Positions 1 through 6,935 are shown, numbered from the stretch's first letter. The stretch is 12,286 bases of DNA from CAJXSD01 sp964633145 (GCA_964633145.1 CAZWFE010000056.1:1-12286), one strand, 5' to 3'. The notes: generated from the letters alone by a model not told the origin. Made by a program: numbers and translations.

Positions 1-29
1 TTTTTCCCAACTCATGCCAGATCGTGACA

Positions 30-90
30 CACGCACCACGACGAACCCTGCTACTCCCGATTGTGCAGCCAAGGGTTTGCGTGGTGCGTG
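30..90. repeat. Long imperfect inverted repeat downstream of dusA
   Basis: Two perfect 11-base arms, CACGCACCACG at 30-40 and CGTGGTGCGTG at 80-90, face each other. A nested second pair, AACCCT at 44-49 and AGGGTT at 72-77, would extend the stem after a small internal loop. On the minus strand this lies about 20 bases past the dusA stop codon. It could form a hairpin at the 3' end of the dusA transcript, but no T-run follows it directly, so a classic intrinsic terminator is not supported. I could not fit it to a tRNA cloverleaf. The rest of 1-109 shows no gene I recognise. Confidence 0.6.
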
Positions 91-109
91 ACTTATTTGA
101 TCGACGCAA

Positions 110-1111
110 TTATGCGTTTGCGGTGATGTGCGACAATGCCTCAAGCACCAGTTCAGGACCCGACCTATGCGCCCGTTCCGACAACACACGCCGCCACATC
201 CGTGCGCCGGGGCGACCCGTGAACAACCCCAACATATGACGTGTGACTTGGTTTAATCGCCCCCCAGATGACACATGGTCTTGGATATAGGGCATCATAT
301 TATGCACAACGGTGGTGGGGTCGCTGTCAGCACCCTGCCCGTAAATGGCCGTATCTGCACGGCACAAAATAACACTGGGGGTATGATAGGCCGCGCGCCC
401 AATCATGACCCCATCCAATCCTTGATCTAACAGGTGTTGGGCCAGATCCAAATCGGCAATTCCACCATTTATCGAAATATGCAGATCTGGAAATTGCTGT
501 TTCATTGTATGGATCAAATCATAATCCAATGGCGGGATATCACGGTTTTCTTTGGGGCTTAGGCCCTGCAACCAGGCTTTGCGGGCGTGGATTGTGAACC
601 GTCGCACGCCGGCATCACTGACGCGTTGTAAAAAATCAGGCAGCACCACATATGGATCCTGATCATCGACACCAATACGGCATTTCACGGTCACCTCGGC
701 CGATTGTGCGGCAATCATCGCGGCACAACATTCAGCCACAACATCCGGCGATTTCATCAATATCGCGCCAAAGGTGCCCGATTGCACACGATCCGATGGG
801 CAACCAACATTCAGATTGATTTCGTCATATCCCCATTCGTTGCCCATAACGGCCGCCTGTGCCAATTCGGCAGGGTCTGATCCGCCCAGCTGCAATGCGA
901 TTGGGTGTTCTTGGGGCGAATAATCCAACAAATGCGTTGCACCACCGCGCACCAATGCAGGTGCAGTCACCATTTCGGTGTACAACAACGTATGACGGCT
1001 TAGCTGGCGGTGTAACACCCGACAGTGGCGATCGGTCCAATCCATCATCGGTGCAACAGACAGACGGGCCGAATTCCAAAGATCAGACGGGTCGCGATAC
1101 GATTTTGACAT
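110..1111 (-). CDS. dusA: tRNA-dihydrouridine(20/20a) synthase DusA
   Basis: DusA is a flavin (FMN) enzyme that uses NADPH to reduce uridine 20/20a in the D-loop of tRNA to dihydrouridine, in the cytoplasm. With the start used here the protein has 333 residues, normal for DusA. The N-terminal motif SVAPMMDWTDRHCR (18-31) is diagnostic. NLNVGCPSDRV (99-109) carries the proton-donor Cys104, Lys143 lies in VKCRIGVDD, and GRLNQVTRHMLGLFTGRPGAR near the C-terminus belongs to the helical tRNA-binding domain. The frame is open to an in-frame ATG at 1150, giving 13 more residues. I prefer ATG 1111 because homologues begin shortly before the SVAPMMDWTD motif, but neither start has a clear ribosome binding site. 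The 5' end abuts the GntR remnant, on the same strand. Function is very likely; only the start is uncertain. Confidence 0.95.
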   Translation of the reverse strand: MSKSYRDPSDLWNSARLSVAPMMDWTDRHCRVLHRQLSRHTLLYTEMVTAPALVRGGATHLLDYSPQEHPIALQLGGSDPAELAQAAVMGNEWGYDEINLNVGCPSDRVQSGTFGAILMKSPDVVAECCAAMIAAQSAEVTVKCRIGVDDQDPYVVLPDFLQRVSDAGVRRFTIHARKAWLQGLSPKENRDIPPLDYDLIHTMKQQFPDLHISINGGIADLDLAQHLLDQGLDGVMIGRAAYHTPSVILCRADTAIYGQGADSDPTTVVHNMMPYIQDHVSSGGRLNQVTRHMLGLFTGRPGARMWRRVLSERAHRSGPELVLEALSHITANA

Positions 1112-1156
1112 GCTGGCTTCAAGCTTGGAAAAAATTAGGCAACGCATCATGCGCTG

Positions 1157-1390
1157 TCACGCGGAATGCCCGTTTTTGCGCAAACTTGCAATAAGGCTAT
1201 GAAACTTTTCCCCCTGTACTGCCACGTGATTTCGCAATTCTGCCGCAGCGCTGTCGCAATCACCGCGTTCTAACGCGACCAAAATTGCCGCATGTTCCGC
1301 CATGGATTGTTCCATGCGCCCACGCAGCCGCAATTGCTGGCGTCGAAAAGGTTGCAGCCTGCGATGCCAAAATCTTGCGATAGATTTCAT
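1157..1390 (-). pseudogene. C-terminal remnant of a GntR-family (FCD domain) regulator
   Basis: The 77 codons match the last helices of an FCD ligand-binding domain of GntR-family regulators. There is an RFWHRRLQPFRR helix (about 6-17), then GRMEQSMAEHAAILVALERGD (about 24-44) with the conserved EH, and an AAELRNHVAVQGEKF helix. The whole N-terminal winged-helix domain and the first half of FCD are missing. An in-frame TAA lies seven codons upstream of the ATG at 1390, and the other minus-strand frames up to 1620 show no convincing FadR/GntR helix-turn-helix. The ATG lacks a good ribosome binding site. I read this as a decayed gene rather than a small working protein. Its position next to divergent matB suggests it was matR, the GntR-type regulator of malonate genes in rhizobia, but that identity is inferred from context. 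Confidence 0.7.
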
Positions 1391-1516
1391 ATGTGTAATC
1401 GATACCCATTACACCAAGTCATGTCAAAAATCGTGTTACCACTGTGTCAGCGATCAAACCCCAGCGACGTTTTTCCATAAAGCATCTGAACAAAATCAGT
1501 GATACAGCACATGAAA

Positions 1517-1580
1517 GTGTACAAAACATTATTTCTGGTATGCAAAGACATTGACATAAAATACACCCCCTGACTAGTTT
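1517..1580 (+). promoter_or_regulatory. Probable matB promoter with possible GntR-type boxes
   Basis: A consensus -35 hexamer TTGACA lies at 1551-1556, followed after 18 bases by a weak -10, TAGTTT, at 1575-1580, about 40 bases before the matB start. Just upstream are GTGTACAA (1517-1524) and TGGTATGCAA (1536-1545), loosely like the GTA/TAC-centred half-palindromes bound by FadR/FCD-type GntR regulators. The rest of 1391-1620 holds nothing else I can identify: no gene, no tRNA and no strong hairpin. The -35 box is seen directly; promoter use and operator identity are inferred. Confidence 0.35.
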
Positions 1581-1620
1581 CGCCCCCAGCGCAATACCAT
1601 CACTGACGAAAGAACCTAAT

Positions 1621-3135
1621 ATGACGAACCCACTGTATGATACATTATTTGGCGCACACCAAAAAAATGCTGCAACCTTTTTACGGTTGGCGGATGGAAC
1701 GCAAATTTCGTACCAAGCGTTTTTGGAAATGGGTTCGCAATTTGCCAACCTGACCCAAATGATGGGGTTAACCCCTGGGGATCGCGTGGCGGTACAGGTT
1801 GAAAAATCACCGCAGGCCTTGGCGTTATATGCCGGATGTGCGCAGGCTGGATTGGTATTTTTGCCGCTGAACACGGCCTACACCGCAGGGGAACTGGATT
1901 ATTTCATTGAAAACAGTGGTGCATCTTTGGTCATATGCGACGCCAAAGCGACCGACAGTTTGGCACCGATTGCGTCGAAACTGGGCGCACAATTGGAAAC
2001 GCTAAACGCCGATGGCTCGGGTAGTATTTGCGACAAATGGGCCAACTGTTCGACGTCATTTGCCACAGTGTCGCGCGCGGATACCGATCTGGCAGCGTTG
2101 CTCTATACATCGGGCACGACGGGGCGTTCCAAAGGGGCAATGCTAAGCCAGGCAAACTTGATTTCGAATGCAAAAACATTGGTGCAAGAATGGCGTTTCA
2201 CGTCAGATGATGTGTTGCTGCATGCGCTGCCTATTTTTCATACACATGGTCTGTTTGTCGCGACAAACGTCACATTATGCGCCGGCAGCAGCATGATATT
2301 TTTGCCGAAATTCGATGCAGACCAAATCATCGATTTAATGCCGGATGCATCGTCACTGATGGGGGTTCCCACATTCTATACCCGCCTGTTGGACAATGCC
2401 CGATTTGACAGCGATCTGACCAAACATATGCGGTTGTTTGTGTCTGGATCTGCGCCATTGTTGGCCGACACCCATATTCAATTCGAAACCCGAACAGGCC
2501 ACCGGATTTTGGAACGCTACGGGATGACCGAAACGAATATGAACACGTCAAACCCATATAATGGCGAACGTCGCGCTGGTACCGTTGGGCATCCGTTGCC
2601 GGGGGTTGAATTAAAAATCACCGATCCAGCAAGTGGCGACAGTCTGCCCAAAAATATCGTCGGCCAAATCGAAGTGCGCGGAGCGAATGTATTTCAGGGG
2701 TATTGGAAAATGCCCGAAAAAACAGCCGAAGAATTGCGCCCAGATGGGTTTTTCATAACCGGTGATTTGGGCAAAATCGATGATGATGGGTATGTCCACA
2801 TTGTTGGCCGAAACAAAGATTTGATTATTTCTGGCGGTTACAACATTTATCCCAAGGAAATCGAATTGGTCCTAGACGATCAAGATTCGGTTTTAGAAAG
2901 CGCGGTGATCGGTGTGCCCCACCCCGATTTCGGGGAAACCGTTGTCGCGGTGATCGTCGCACAAGCCGGAAAAACCGTTGACATAGATACAATTCAGGGG
3001 GCTGTTGCACAATCACTGGCACGTTTCAAACATCCCCGCCACATCGAAATTGTGGGCGAACTGCCGCGAAACACGATGGGCAAGGTGCAAAAAAATATCC
3101 TGCGTGATCAGTTCAAAGACCTATTTACGGCCTAG
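1621..3135 (+). CDS. matB: Malonyl-CoA synthetase (malonate--CoA ligase), MatB type
   Basis: This is an AMP-forming acyl-CoA synthetase of the ANL superfamily. MatB converts malonate, CoA and ATP to malonyl-CoA, AMP and pyrophosphate in the cytoplasm. The 504 residues equal the usual MatB length. Core motifs in order: AVQVEKSPQAL and FLPLNTAYTAGELDYFI in the N-terminal part; ATP-binding loop YTSGTTGRSKG (162-172); PIFHTHGL; ERYGMTETNMNTSNPY (Tyr300-Glu304), where the MNTSNPYxGERRAGTVG signature is typical of malonate rather than acetate ligases; TGDLG (380-384); GRNKDLI (396-402); and the catalytic lysine Lys488 in PRNTMGKVQK. The ATG at 1621 fits homologues, although its ribosome binding site is weak. 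No malonyl-CoA decarboxylase (matA) or malonate carrier gene adjoins it, so it may serve malonate scavenging into fatty acid or polyketide precursors. Methylmalonate use is an alternative. Confidence 0.92.
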   Translation: MTNPLYDTLFGAHQKNAATFLRLADGTQISYQAFLEMGSQFANLTQMMGLTPGDRVAVQVEKSPQALALYAGCAQAGLVFLPLNTAYTAGELDYFIENSGASLVICDAKATDSLAPIASKLGAQLETLNADGSGSICDKWANCSTSFATVSRADTDLAALLYTSGTTGRSKGAMLSQANLISNAKTLVQEWRFTSDDVLLHALPIFHTHGLFVATNVTLCAGSSMIFLPKFDADQIIDLMPDASSLMGVPTFYTRLLDNARFDSDLTKHMRLFVSGSAPLLADTHIQFETRTGHRILERYGMTETNMNTSNPYNGERRAGTVGHPLPGVELKITDPASGDSLPKNIVGQIEVRGANVFQGYWKMPEKTAEELRPDGFFITGDLGKIDDDGYVHIVGRNKDLIISGGYNIYPKEIELVLDDQDSVLESAVIGVPHPDFGETVVAVIVAQAGKTVDIDTIQGAVAQSLARFKHPRHIEIVGELPRNTMGKVQKNILRDQFKDLFTA

Positions 3136-3174
3136 TACGCCAAGCTAGGCGCCACCTGTCAACGTGGCGCTTAG
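3130..3174. terminator. Hairpin at the convergent matB / iclR junction
   Basis: Two overlapping inverted repeats sit where the genes converge. GCCTAG (3130-3135) pairs with CTAGGC (3145-3150), joining the two stop codons. A longer one pairs CTAGGCGCCAC (3145-3155) with GTGGCGCTTAG (3164-3174): ten matched pairs plus one G-T, with an 8-base loop. The longer stem lies inside the last codons of the iclR gene. Neither arm is followed by a real T-run, so it is at best a weak, bidirectional terminator. Confidence 0.4.
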
Positions 3175-3912
3175 TCGATCTGCCGCATCACTTAGGTAAG
3201 ATTTGCGCGCAATTGCATCCGCAAGCGACATGCGCGGCAATGGCCCGTGATAGGCCAAACTGGCGATATAGCGGCCCTGCCCGTCCAAGACTGGAACCGA
3301 AATGGCCACCATTCCGATGATAAATTCTTCTTGGTCCAGCGCATATCCCTGTTTTTGGATTTGCTGCAGTTCCGCGATCAACGCGTCTGGATCCGTCAGG
3401 GTGTGCTGCGTTTTATAATCCAATTGCAACGCCGATACCATCGCACGCATTTTAGCTGGCGACAGGCTGGACAAAAACACCTTGCCACTGGCGGTGCAAT
3501 GAAACGGAACACTGGTGCCCACCGGCAATTGCACCCGAAACGGCCAGTCGGTTTCCACACGGTCCAGATAATTCATCCCCGCAGCGCCAGGGACAGCATA
3601 GTTCACCGTTTCGCCCACGGTTTGCGACACCTCGCTTAGGATTTGGTGGCGTGCGATGTGATCGCGCGAATTGTGCAACAGCCCCACCCCTAGGTTGCGC
3701 AAACGCCGGGCAACCTGATATTGTTTGCCATTTCCCGGACGGGTCAAATATCCGTTTTCTTCAAGCGTGGCGCACAATCGATGGACGGTTTGTTTAGGCA
3801 GCCCAATCTGCGCATTTATTTCGGTCGCCGTCATCGGTTGATCGCTTTGGCCCAAAACCTCAAGGATGAGCAGTGTCCTTAGGTTTGTCGGAATACGTTC
3901 GTTTTCATCCAT
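3145..3912 (-). CDS. IclR-family transcriptional regulator
   Basis: The protein (255 residues) has the two-part IclR layout. An N-terminal winged helix-turn-helix spans roughly residues 10-70, with recognition segment MTATEINAQIGLPKQTVHRL (27-46). The C-terminal effector domain spans about 85-250 and includes TASGKVFLSSL and the conserved run DQEEFIIGMVAISVPV. IclR proteins are usually tetrameric and bind small organic acids or aromatic metabolites, acting as repressors or activators. The ATG at 3912 has an ideal GGGAG seven bases upstream. The frame could extend to a TTG at 3942, but this lacks comparable support. The gene diverges from the GMC oxidoreductase gene, and the 107-base gap holds an inverted repeat, so control of the GMC-TRAP cluster and of itself is likely. 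The ligand is unknown; the transported substrate or its oxidation product is the natural guess. Confidence 0.9.
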   Translation of the reverse strand: MDENERIPTNLRTLLILEVLGQSDQPMTATEINAQIGLPKQTVHRLCATLEENGYLTRPGNGKQYQVARRLRNLGVGLLHNSRDHIARHQILSEVSQTVGETVNYAVPGAAGMNYLDRVETDWPFRVQLPVGTSVPFHCTASGKVFLSSLSPAKMRAMVSALQLDYKTQHTLTDPDALIAELQQIQKQGYALDQEEFIIGMVAISVPVLDGQGRYIASLAYHGPLPRMSLADAIARKSYLSDAADRLSATLTGGA

Positions 3913-3954
3913 TTTCCGGCTCCCATAAAAAAATGCGTGCAATTTCTACGAATC

Positions 3955-3960
3955 ATTATA
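3955..3960 (-). promoter_or_regulatory. -10 box of the iclR gene (minus strand)
   Basis: Read on the minus strand, these bases are TATAAT, a perfect -10 hexamer about 43 bases before the iclR ATG. No good -35 sits 17 bases upstream; that space is taken by the inverted repeat at 3976-4001, as expected if a regulator bound there blocks or helps this promoter. Confidence 0.4.
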
Positions 3961-3975
3961 TTGTCATTTTCAAAT

Positions 3976-4001
3976 AAAAACGAGACAAAAAGTCTCATTT
4001 T
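3976..4001. promoter_or_regulatory. Inverted repeat, probable IclR-family operator
   Basis: A perfect pair GAGAC (3982-3986) and GTCTC (3992-3996) flanks five A residues. The symmetry continues outward with an A-run on the left and a T-run on the right after one mismatched position, giving arms of about 11 bases. It lies in the middle of the 107-base divergent gap between the iclR and GMC genes. The layout recalls the sites of KdgR, an IclR-family repressor (GAAAC and GTTTC half-sites in A/T-rich flanks). Binding is inferred. Confidence 0.5.
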
Positions 4002-4019
4002 TTGATAACAGGGTGTGAA

Positions 4020-5621
4020 ATGGAATTCGATTTCATCGTCGTAGGCGCTGGATCCGCCGGTTGCGCATTGGCAAACCGTTTGTCCGCAGACAGCCGCTAC
4101 AGCGTCGCATTGGTCGAGGCTGGGCCAGTCGATCGAAACCCATGGATCCACATTCCAGTCGGGTATTTCCGCACCATGGGGAACCCAAATTCAGATTGGT
4201 GTTACACAGCCGAACCCGATCCCGGCATTGCTGGACGCGCGATTTCTTGGCCACGTGGACGCGTATTGGGCGGATCTAGTTCTATCAACGGTTTGCTTTA
4301 TGTGCGCGGCCAAGCCCAAGATTATAATTACTGGGCGCAATTGGGATGCACAGGCTGGGGATGGGATGATGTTTTACCTCTGTTCAAACGGTCTGAGACA
4401 TGGAACGGCGAACATCATGATGACAGCCGTGGGGTCGATGGCCCCCTATCTGTGCAGAATTCGCGCCTAAAACGCGATGTCGTCGACAAATGGGTCGATG
4501 CCGCCGTGCAAGCGGGGTATAAACGCAACCCCGATTACAATGGTGCCGATCAAGAGGGCGTGGGATATTTCCAACTTACCATGAAAGGCGGGCGTCGCTG
4601 TTCATCGGCTGCCGCCTATCTGCGCCCCATTCGCAACCGTAAAAACCTGACCATTATTACAGATACCCAAACCGAAAAGGTGCTGATTGAACAAAATCGC
4701 GCTGTTGGTATTCGCGCAAAGCAACATGGCCGCATGATCGACATTCGCGCGCGGTGCGAAGTTGTTCTGTCTGCAGGTGCCATTGGGTCACCGCAGATTT
4801 TGATGCTGTCGGGCATTGGCGATCCAACCGAGCTGAAAGAACATGGAATTGACGTGGTCAAAGGCAACAGCGCTGTTGGCAAAAACCTGCAAGATCACTT
4901 GCAGGCCCGCCCAGTGTTCAAAACCACGCTAAGCACGATCAACATCGAGGCAAACAATATTTTCAAACAGGGGATGATGGCAATACAATATGCATTGACA
5001 CAAACCGGCCCCATGACAATGGCGGCCAGCCTTGGCACAGGTTTTTTGAAAACCGAACCACATCTGGAAACGCCCGATATCCAATTTCATATCCAACCCT
5101 GGAGCGCGGATAAACCCGCCGATGGGCCACATAAATTTTCCGCCTTTACCGCATCCGTCCTGCAATTGCGCCCTGAAAGCGCGGGACACCTAAAACTGCG
5201 CTCAGCCAGAATGGACGACCACCCCGAAATTCACCCGAATTATTTGGCGACGGATTTAGACTGTAAAACCATCGTCAAGGGTATCCAAATCGCGCGCAAA
5301 ATTGCACAAACTGACCCGTTGAAATCCTATATCACCCAAGAACATGCACCAGGTGCGGATGTTGCCATGGATGATGAACAGGCTACGTTAGATTGGGCGC
5401 GTCGGACATCGGTGACGATTTACCATCCAACGGGTACCTGTAAAATGGGAATTGACGACCAAGCCGTGGTCGATCCCAAACTAAAAGTTTACGGAATTGA
5501 TGGTCTGCGGGTCGCAGACGCGTCGATCATGCCACAAATTGTCAGTGGCAATACGAATGCGCCATGTATCATGATAGGCGAAAAGGCATCTGATTTAATA
5601 CTTGAGGATGTGCGATCATGA
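4020..5621 (+). CDS. GMC-family FAD-dependent oxidoreductase (choline dehydrogenase-like)
   Basis: GMC flavoproteins oxidise alcohols to aldehydes or ketones using FAD. The 533-residue protein shows the Rossmann FAD motif GAGSAG (9-14) with Glu33 at the end of the second strand. The first GMC signature is GRVLGGSSSIN (80-90) and the second GAIGSPQILMLSGIG (253-267). The C-terminal active site has His469 in YHPTGTCKMG and Asn511/Asn513 in SGNTNAP. The stretch SSSIN lacks the histidine that links FAD covalently in choline oxidase, so FAD is probably non-covalent. There is no signal peptide. ATG 4020 is chosen, with AGGG six bases upstream; an in-frame TTG at 4002 is less likely. It is first in the TRAP cluster, so its substrate is probably the imported compound. 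Candidates are polyol, choline-like or hydroxy-sulfonate substrates; isethionate dehydrogenases (IseJ) belong to this family. The substrate cannot be read from sequence. Confidence 0.9.
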   Translation: MEFDFIVVGAGSAGCALANRLSADSRYSVALVEAGPVDRNPWIHIPVGYFRTMGNPNSDWCYTAEPDPGIAGRAISWPRGRVLGGSSSINGLLYVRGQAQDYNYWAQLGCTGWGWDDVLPLFKRSETWNGEHHDDSRGVDGPLSVQNSRLKRDVVDKWVDAAVQAGYKRNPDYNGADQEGVGYFQLTMKGGRRCSSAAAYLRPIRNRKNLTIITDTQTEKVLIEQNRAVGIRAKQHGRMIDIRARCEVVLSAGAIGSPQILMLSGIGDPTELKEHGIDVVKGNSAVGKNLQDHLQARPVFKTTLSTINIEANNIFKQGMMAIQYALTQTGPMTMAASLGTGFLKTEPHLETPDIQFHIQPWSADKPADGPHKFSAFTASVLQLRPESAGHLKLRSARMDDHPEIHPNYLATDLDCKTIVKGIQIARKIAQTDPLKSYITQEHAPGADVAMDDEQATLDWARRTSVTIYHPTGTCKMGIDDQAVVDPKLKVYGIDGLRVADASIMPQIVSGNTNAPCIMIGEKASDLILEDVRS

Positions 5622-5743
5622 TCTATGGTGTAATAAGCGCGCTTGTTACAAGTGGTTCGCTTGGGACATTAAAATGTTCCAAAAATTTCTTAAGCTCCGC
5701 CTTCTTGCTTAAGGATAAAAATAATTTTGAAGGCTTTACCTAG
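5618..5743 (+). CDS. Possible 41-codon small ORF overlapping the GMC stop (doubtful)
   Basis: An ATG at 5618 overlaps the GMC stop codon as ATGA and opens 41 codons that end at a TAG (5741-5743), touching the ribosome binding site of the next gene. The start has only GAGG ten bases upstream. The predicted peptide begins MIYGVISALVTSGSLG and is otherwise unremarkable, rich in Lys, Asn and Phe toward its end. It matches no family I know. Its exact fit into the gap could reflect translational coupling toward the binding-protein gene, but chance is the simpler explanation. Confidence 0.15.
   Translation: MIYGVISALVTSGSLGTLKCSKNFLSSAFLLKDKNNFEGFT
5661..5682. promoter_or_regulatory. Near-palindrome upstream of the TRAP binding-protein gene
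   Basis: TTGGGACATT (5661-5670) faces AATGTTCCAA (5673-5682) across two bases, with one mismatch in ten pairs. The TGG...CCA ends resemble classical IclR boxes (TGGAAAT and ATTTCCA half-sites), though the spacing is longer. In RNA it would form a stem with one G-U pair. The same 134-base gap also holds the palindrome AAGCGCGCTT (5635-5644) and a CTTAAGC / GCTTAAG pair (5689-5695, 5707-5713). It may be a second operator or an internal promoter control site. No clear -35/-10 pair was found. Confidence 0.35.
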
Positions 5744-5755
5744 GGAGGACGATCA

Positions 5756-6850
5756 ATGTTCAAACTCAAACATTTAGTTGTCGGTGCAACTGCATTGGCG
5801 ATGACAACAACAGCCGCAATGGCTGAAAAAGTTCTGCGTATTCAATCTGTTTTGCCGAATACTGCAGACGAAGTGTACATGTTGCAGGAATTCGGCAAGG
5901 ATGTCGCGGCCCTGACCAACGGTTCGTTGACGATCGAAGTATTGCCCGCGGGCGCCGTTGTTGGCCCACGCGACGTAATGGACGCCGTTGACGCAGGCCT
6001 GGTCGAAGGCGGCTTTGCTTGGACCCACTATTGGGGTGGCAAGCACGTGGCGGCAAACCTGTTTGGTGCGCCTGTTGCGGGTGCCGGTGTTGGTCTAGAC
6101 AACATCGCATTCCTAAGCTGGTTCCAATATGGCGGCGGCAAGGAATTGTATGACCGTCTATGGGACGAAATGGGCGTAAACGTCAAAGGTTTCATGCTGC
6201 AGCCTGTTGGTCCAGAGGCATTGGGCTGGTTCCCAGAGCCAATCAAATCTATGGATGACTTCCGTCAAATGCGCTTCCGCGCTCCTCCCGGTATGGTGGG
6301 TGCTGCTTATGCTGACATCGGTGTTCCAGCGGTTGCCATGGGCGGCGGCGATATCCTGCCAGCATTGGAAAAAGGCACAATCGACGCGGCTGAATGGTGC
6401 TGTCCAAAGCCTGACTCAGTCTTTGGTTTCCAGAAAGTGTTGAAACACTACTACCTACAAGGTTTGCACCAAGTTGTTGTGAACGCGGACATGTATGTAA
6501 ACCGCGATTTCTATAACGATCTAAGCGATCTGGAAAAGAAAGCGTTGGAAGTTGCAGCAAACGCGTCTTTGTCAAAATCCCTGTCTTACCGTATCTATGA
6601 AAACGGTAAAGCGTTGAAAGATTTGACAGACAACCACGGTGTTATCCTAGAGGACACACCCTCTGATTACTTCTCAGAGTACATGGCAGCTGCGAAAAAC
6701 GCGTTGCAAGTGGCCGCTGATGAAAACGAATTCTTTGCCGAAGTTTGGCAGTCACAAAAAGATTTCGCAGACACAGTTGTTCCATTCTGGGCGGGTGCAC
6801 AGGCATCAAACGCAGGTCTGGGCAAAGCGCATGCAGATACACTGAAATAA
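5756..6850 (+). CDS. TRAP transporter substrate-binding protein (DctP7/TakP-like)
   Basis: This periplasmic receptor captures the substrate and delivers it to the TRAP permease encoded next. The 364-residue precursor starts with a Sec signal peptide: Lys3 and Lys5, a hydrophobic core, and an AMA|E cleavage site after Ala23. The mature protein follows the TakP / mannitol-chloroaromatic branch: LRIQSVLP at the N-terminus, SMDDFRQMRFRAPPG with the likely carboxylate-binding Arg173, GGGDILPALEKGTIDAAEW ending at Glu213-Trp214, and FGFQKVLKHYY. In TakP-like proteins the EW region helps bind the 2-oxoacid and a metal ion. Here VGP, which often follows EW, is replaced by CCP (Cys215-Cys216), the only cysteines of the mature protein. 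The start has AGGGAGG seven bases upstream, fitting high expression. An organic anion (oxo-acid, lactate-like or sulfonate) is expected; the exact ligand is unknown. Confidence 0.92.
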   Translation: MFKLKHLVVGATALAMTTTAAMAEKVLRIQSVLPNTADEVYMLQEFGKDVAALTNGSLTIEVLPAGAVVGPRDVMDAVDAGLVEGGFAWTHYWGGKHVAANLFGAPVAGAGVGLDNIAFLSWFQYGGGKELYDRLWDEMGVNVKGFMLQPVGPEALGWFPEPIKSMDDFRQMRFRAPPGMVGAAYADIGVPAVAMGGGDILPALEKGTIDAAEWCCPKPDSVFGFQKVLKHYYLQGLHQVVVNADMYVNRDFYNDLSDLEKKALEVAANASLSKSLSYRIYENGKALKDLTDNHGVILEDTPSDYFSEYMAAAKNALQVAADENEFFAEVWQSQKDFADTVVPFWAGAQASNAGLGKAHADTLK

Positions 6851-6859
6851 ACACAGAGC

Positions 6860-6886
6860 GAGGGGCGGAAACGCCCCTCACTTTTT
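6860..6886 (+). terminator. Terminator-like hairpin after the binding-protein gene
   Basis: An 8-bp perfect GC-rich stem, GAGGGGCG (6860-6867) with CGCCCCTC (6872-6879), closes a GAAA tetraloop and is followed within two bases by TTTTT. It lies 10 bases after the binding-protein stop codon. It should end most transcripts or protect the 3' end of the binding-protein message, with partial read-through into the permease gene. That arrangement is common in solute-binding-protein operons. Confidence 0.85.
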
Positions 6887-6889
6887 AGT

Positions 6890-6935
6890 ACGGACGCGTC
6901 CGTTTCGATAAACGCTGCTGCGTTTTTCAAAACGG
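6890..6935 (+). promoter_or_regulatory. Palindrome-rich leader of the TRAP permease gene
   Basis: Directly after the terminator-like hairpin comes a 14-base perfect palindrome, ACGGACGCGTCCGT (6890-6903). Then four alternating complementary segments follow: CGTTT (6901-6905), AAACG (6910-6914), CGTTT (6921-6925) and AAACG (6930-6934). Segments 1:2 plus 3:4, or 2:3 plus 1:4, could pair as mutually exclusive folds. The stems are short (5-6 bp). It could be an attenuator-like leader or an operator; neither is shown. Confidence 0.35.

Noticed and set aside
1..109. Possible tRNA at the left edge, because of a GGGTTCG stretch on the minus strand
   Set aside because: No acceptor stem, anticodon arm or D-arm could be placed; only the inverted repeat is supported.
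1419..1874. Minus-strand open frame of 151 codons across the matB promoter and start
   Set aside because: It overlaps the well-supported matB reading frame and its promoter, has Cys-rich nonsense composition and matches no family.
3912..3942. Extended TTG start for the IclR-family gene
   Set aside because: ATG at 3912 has an ideal GGGAG at seven bases; the TTG has no comparable site and would take in untranslated leader.
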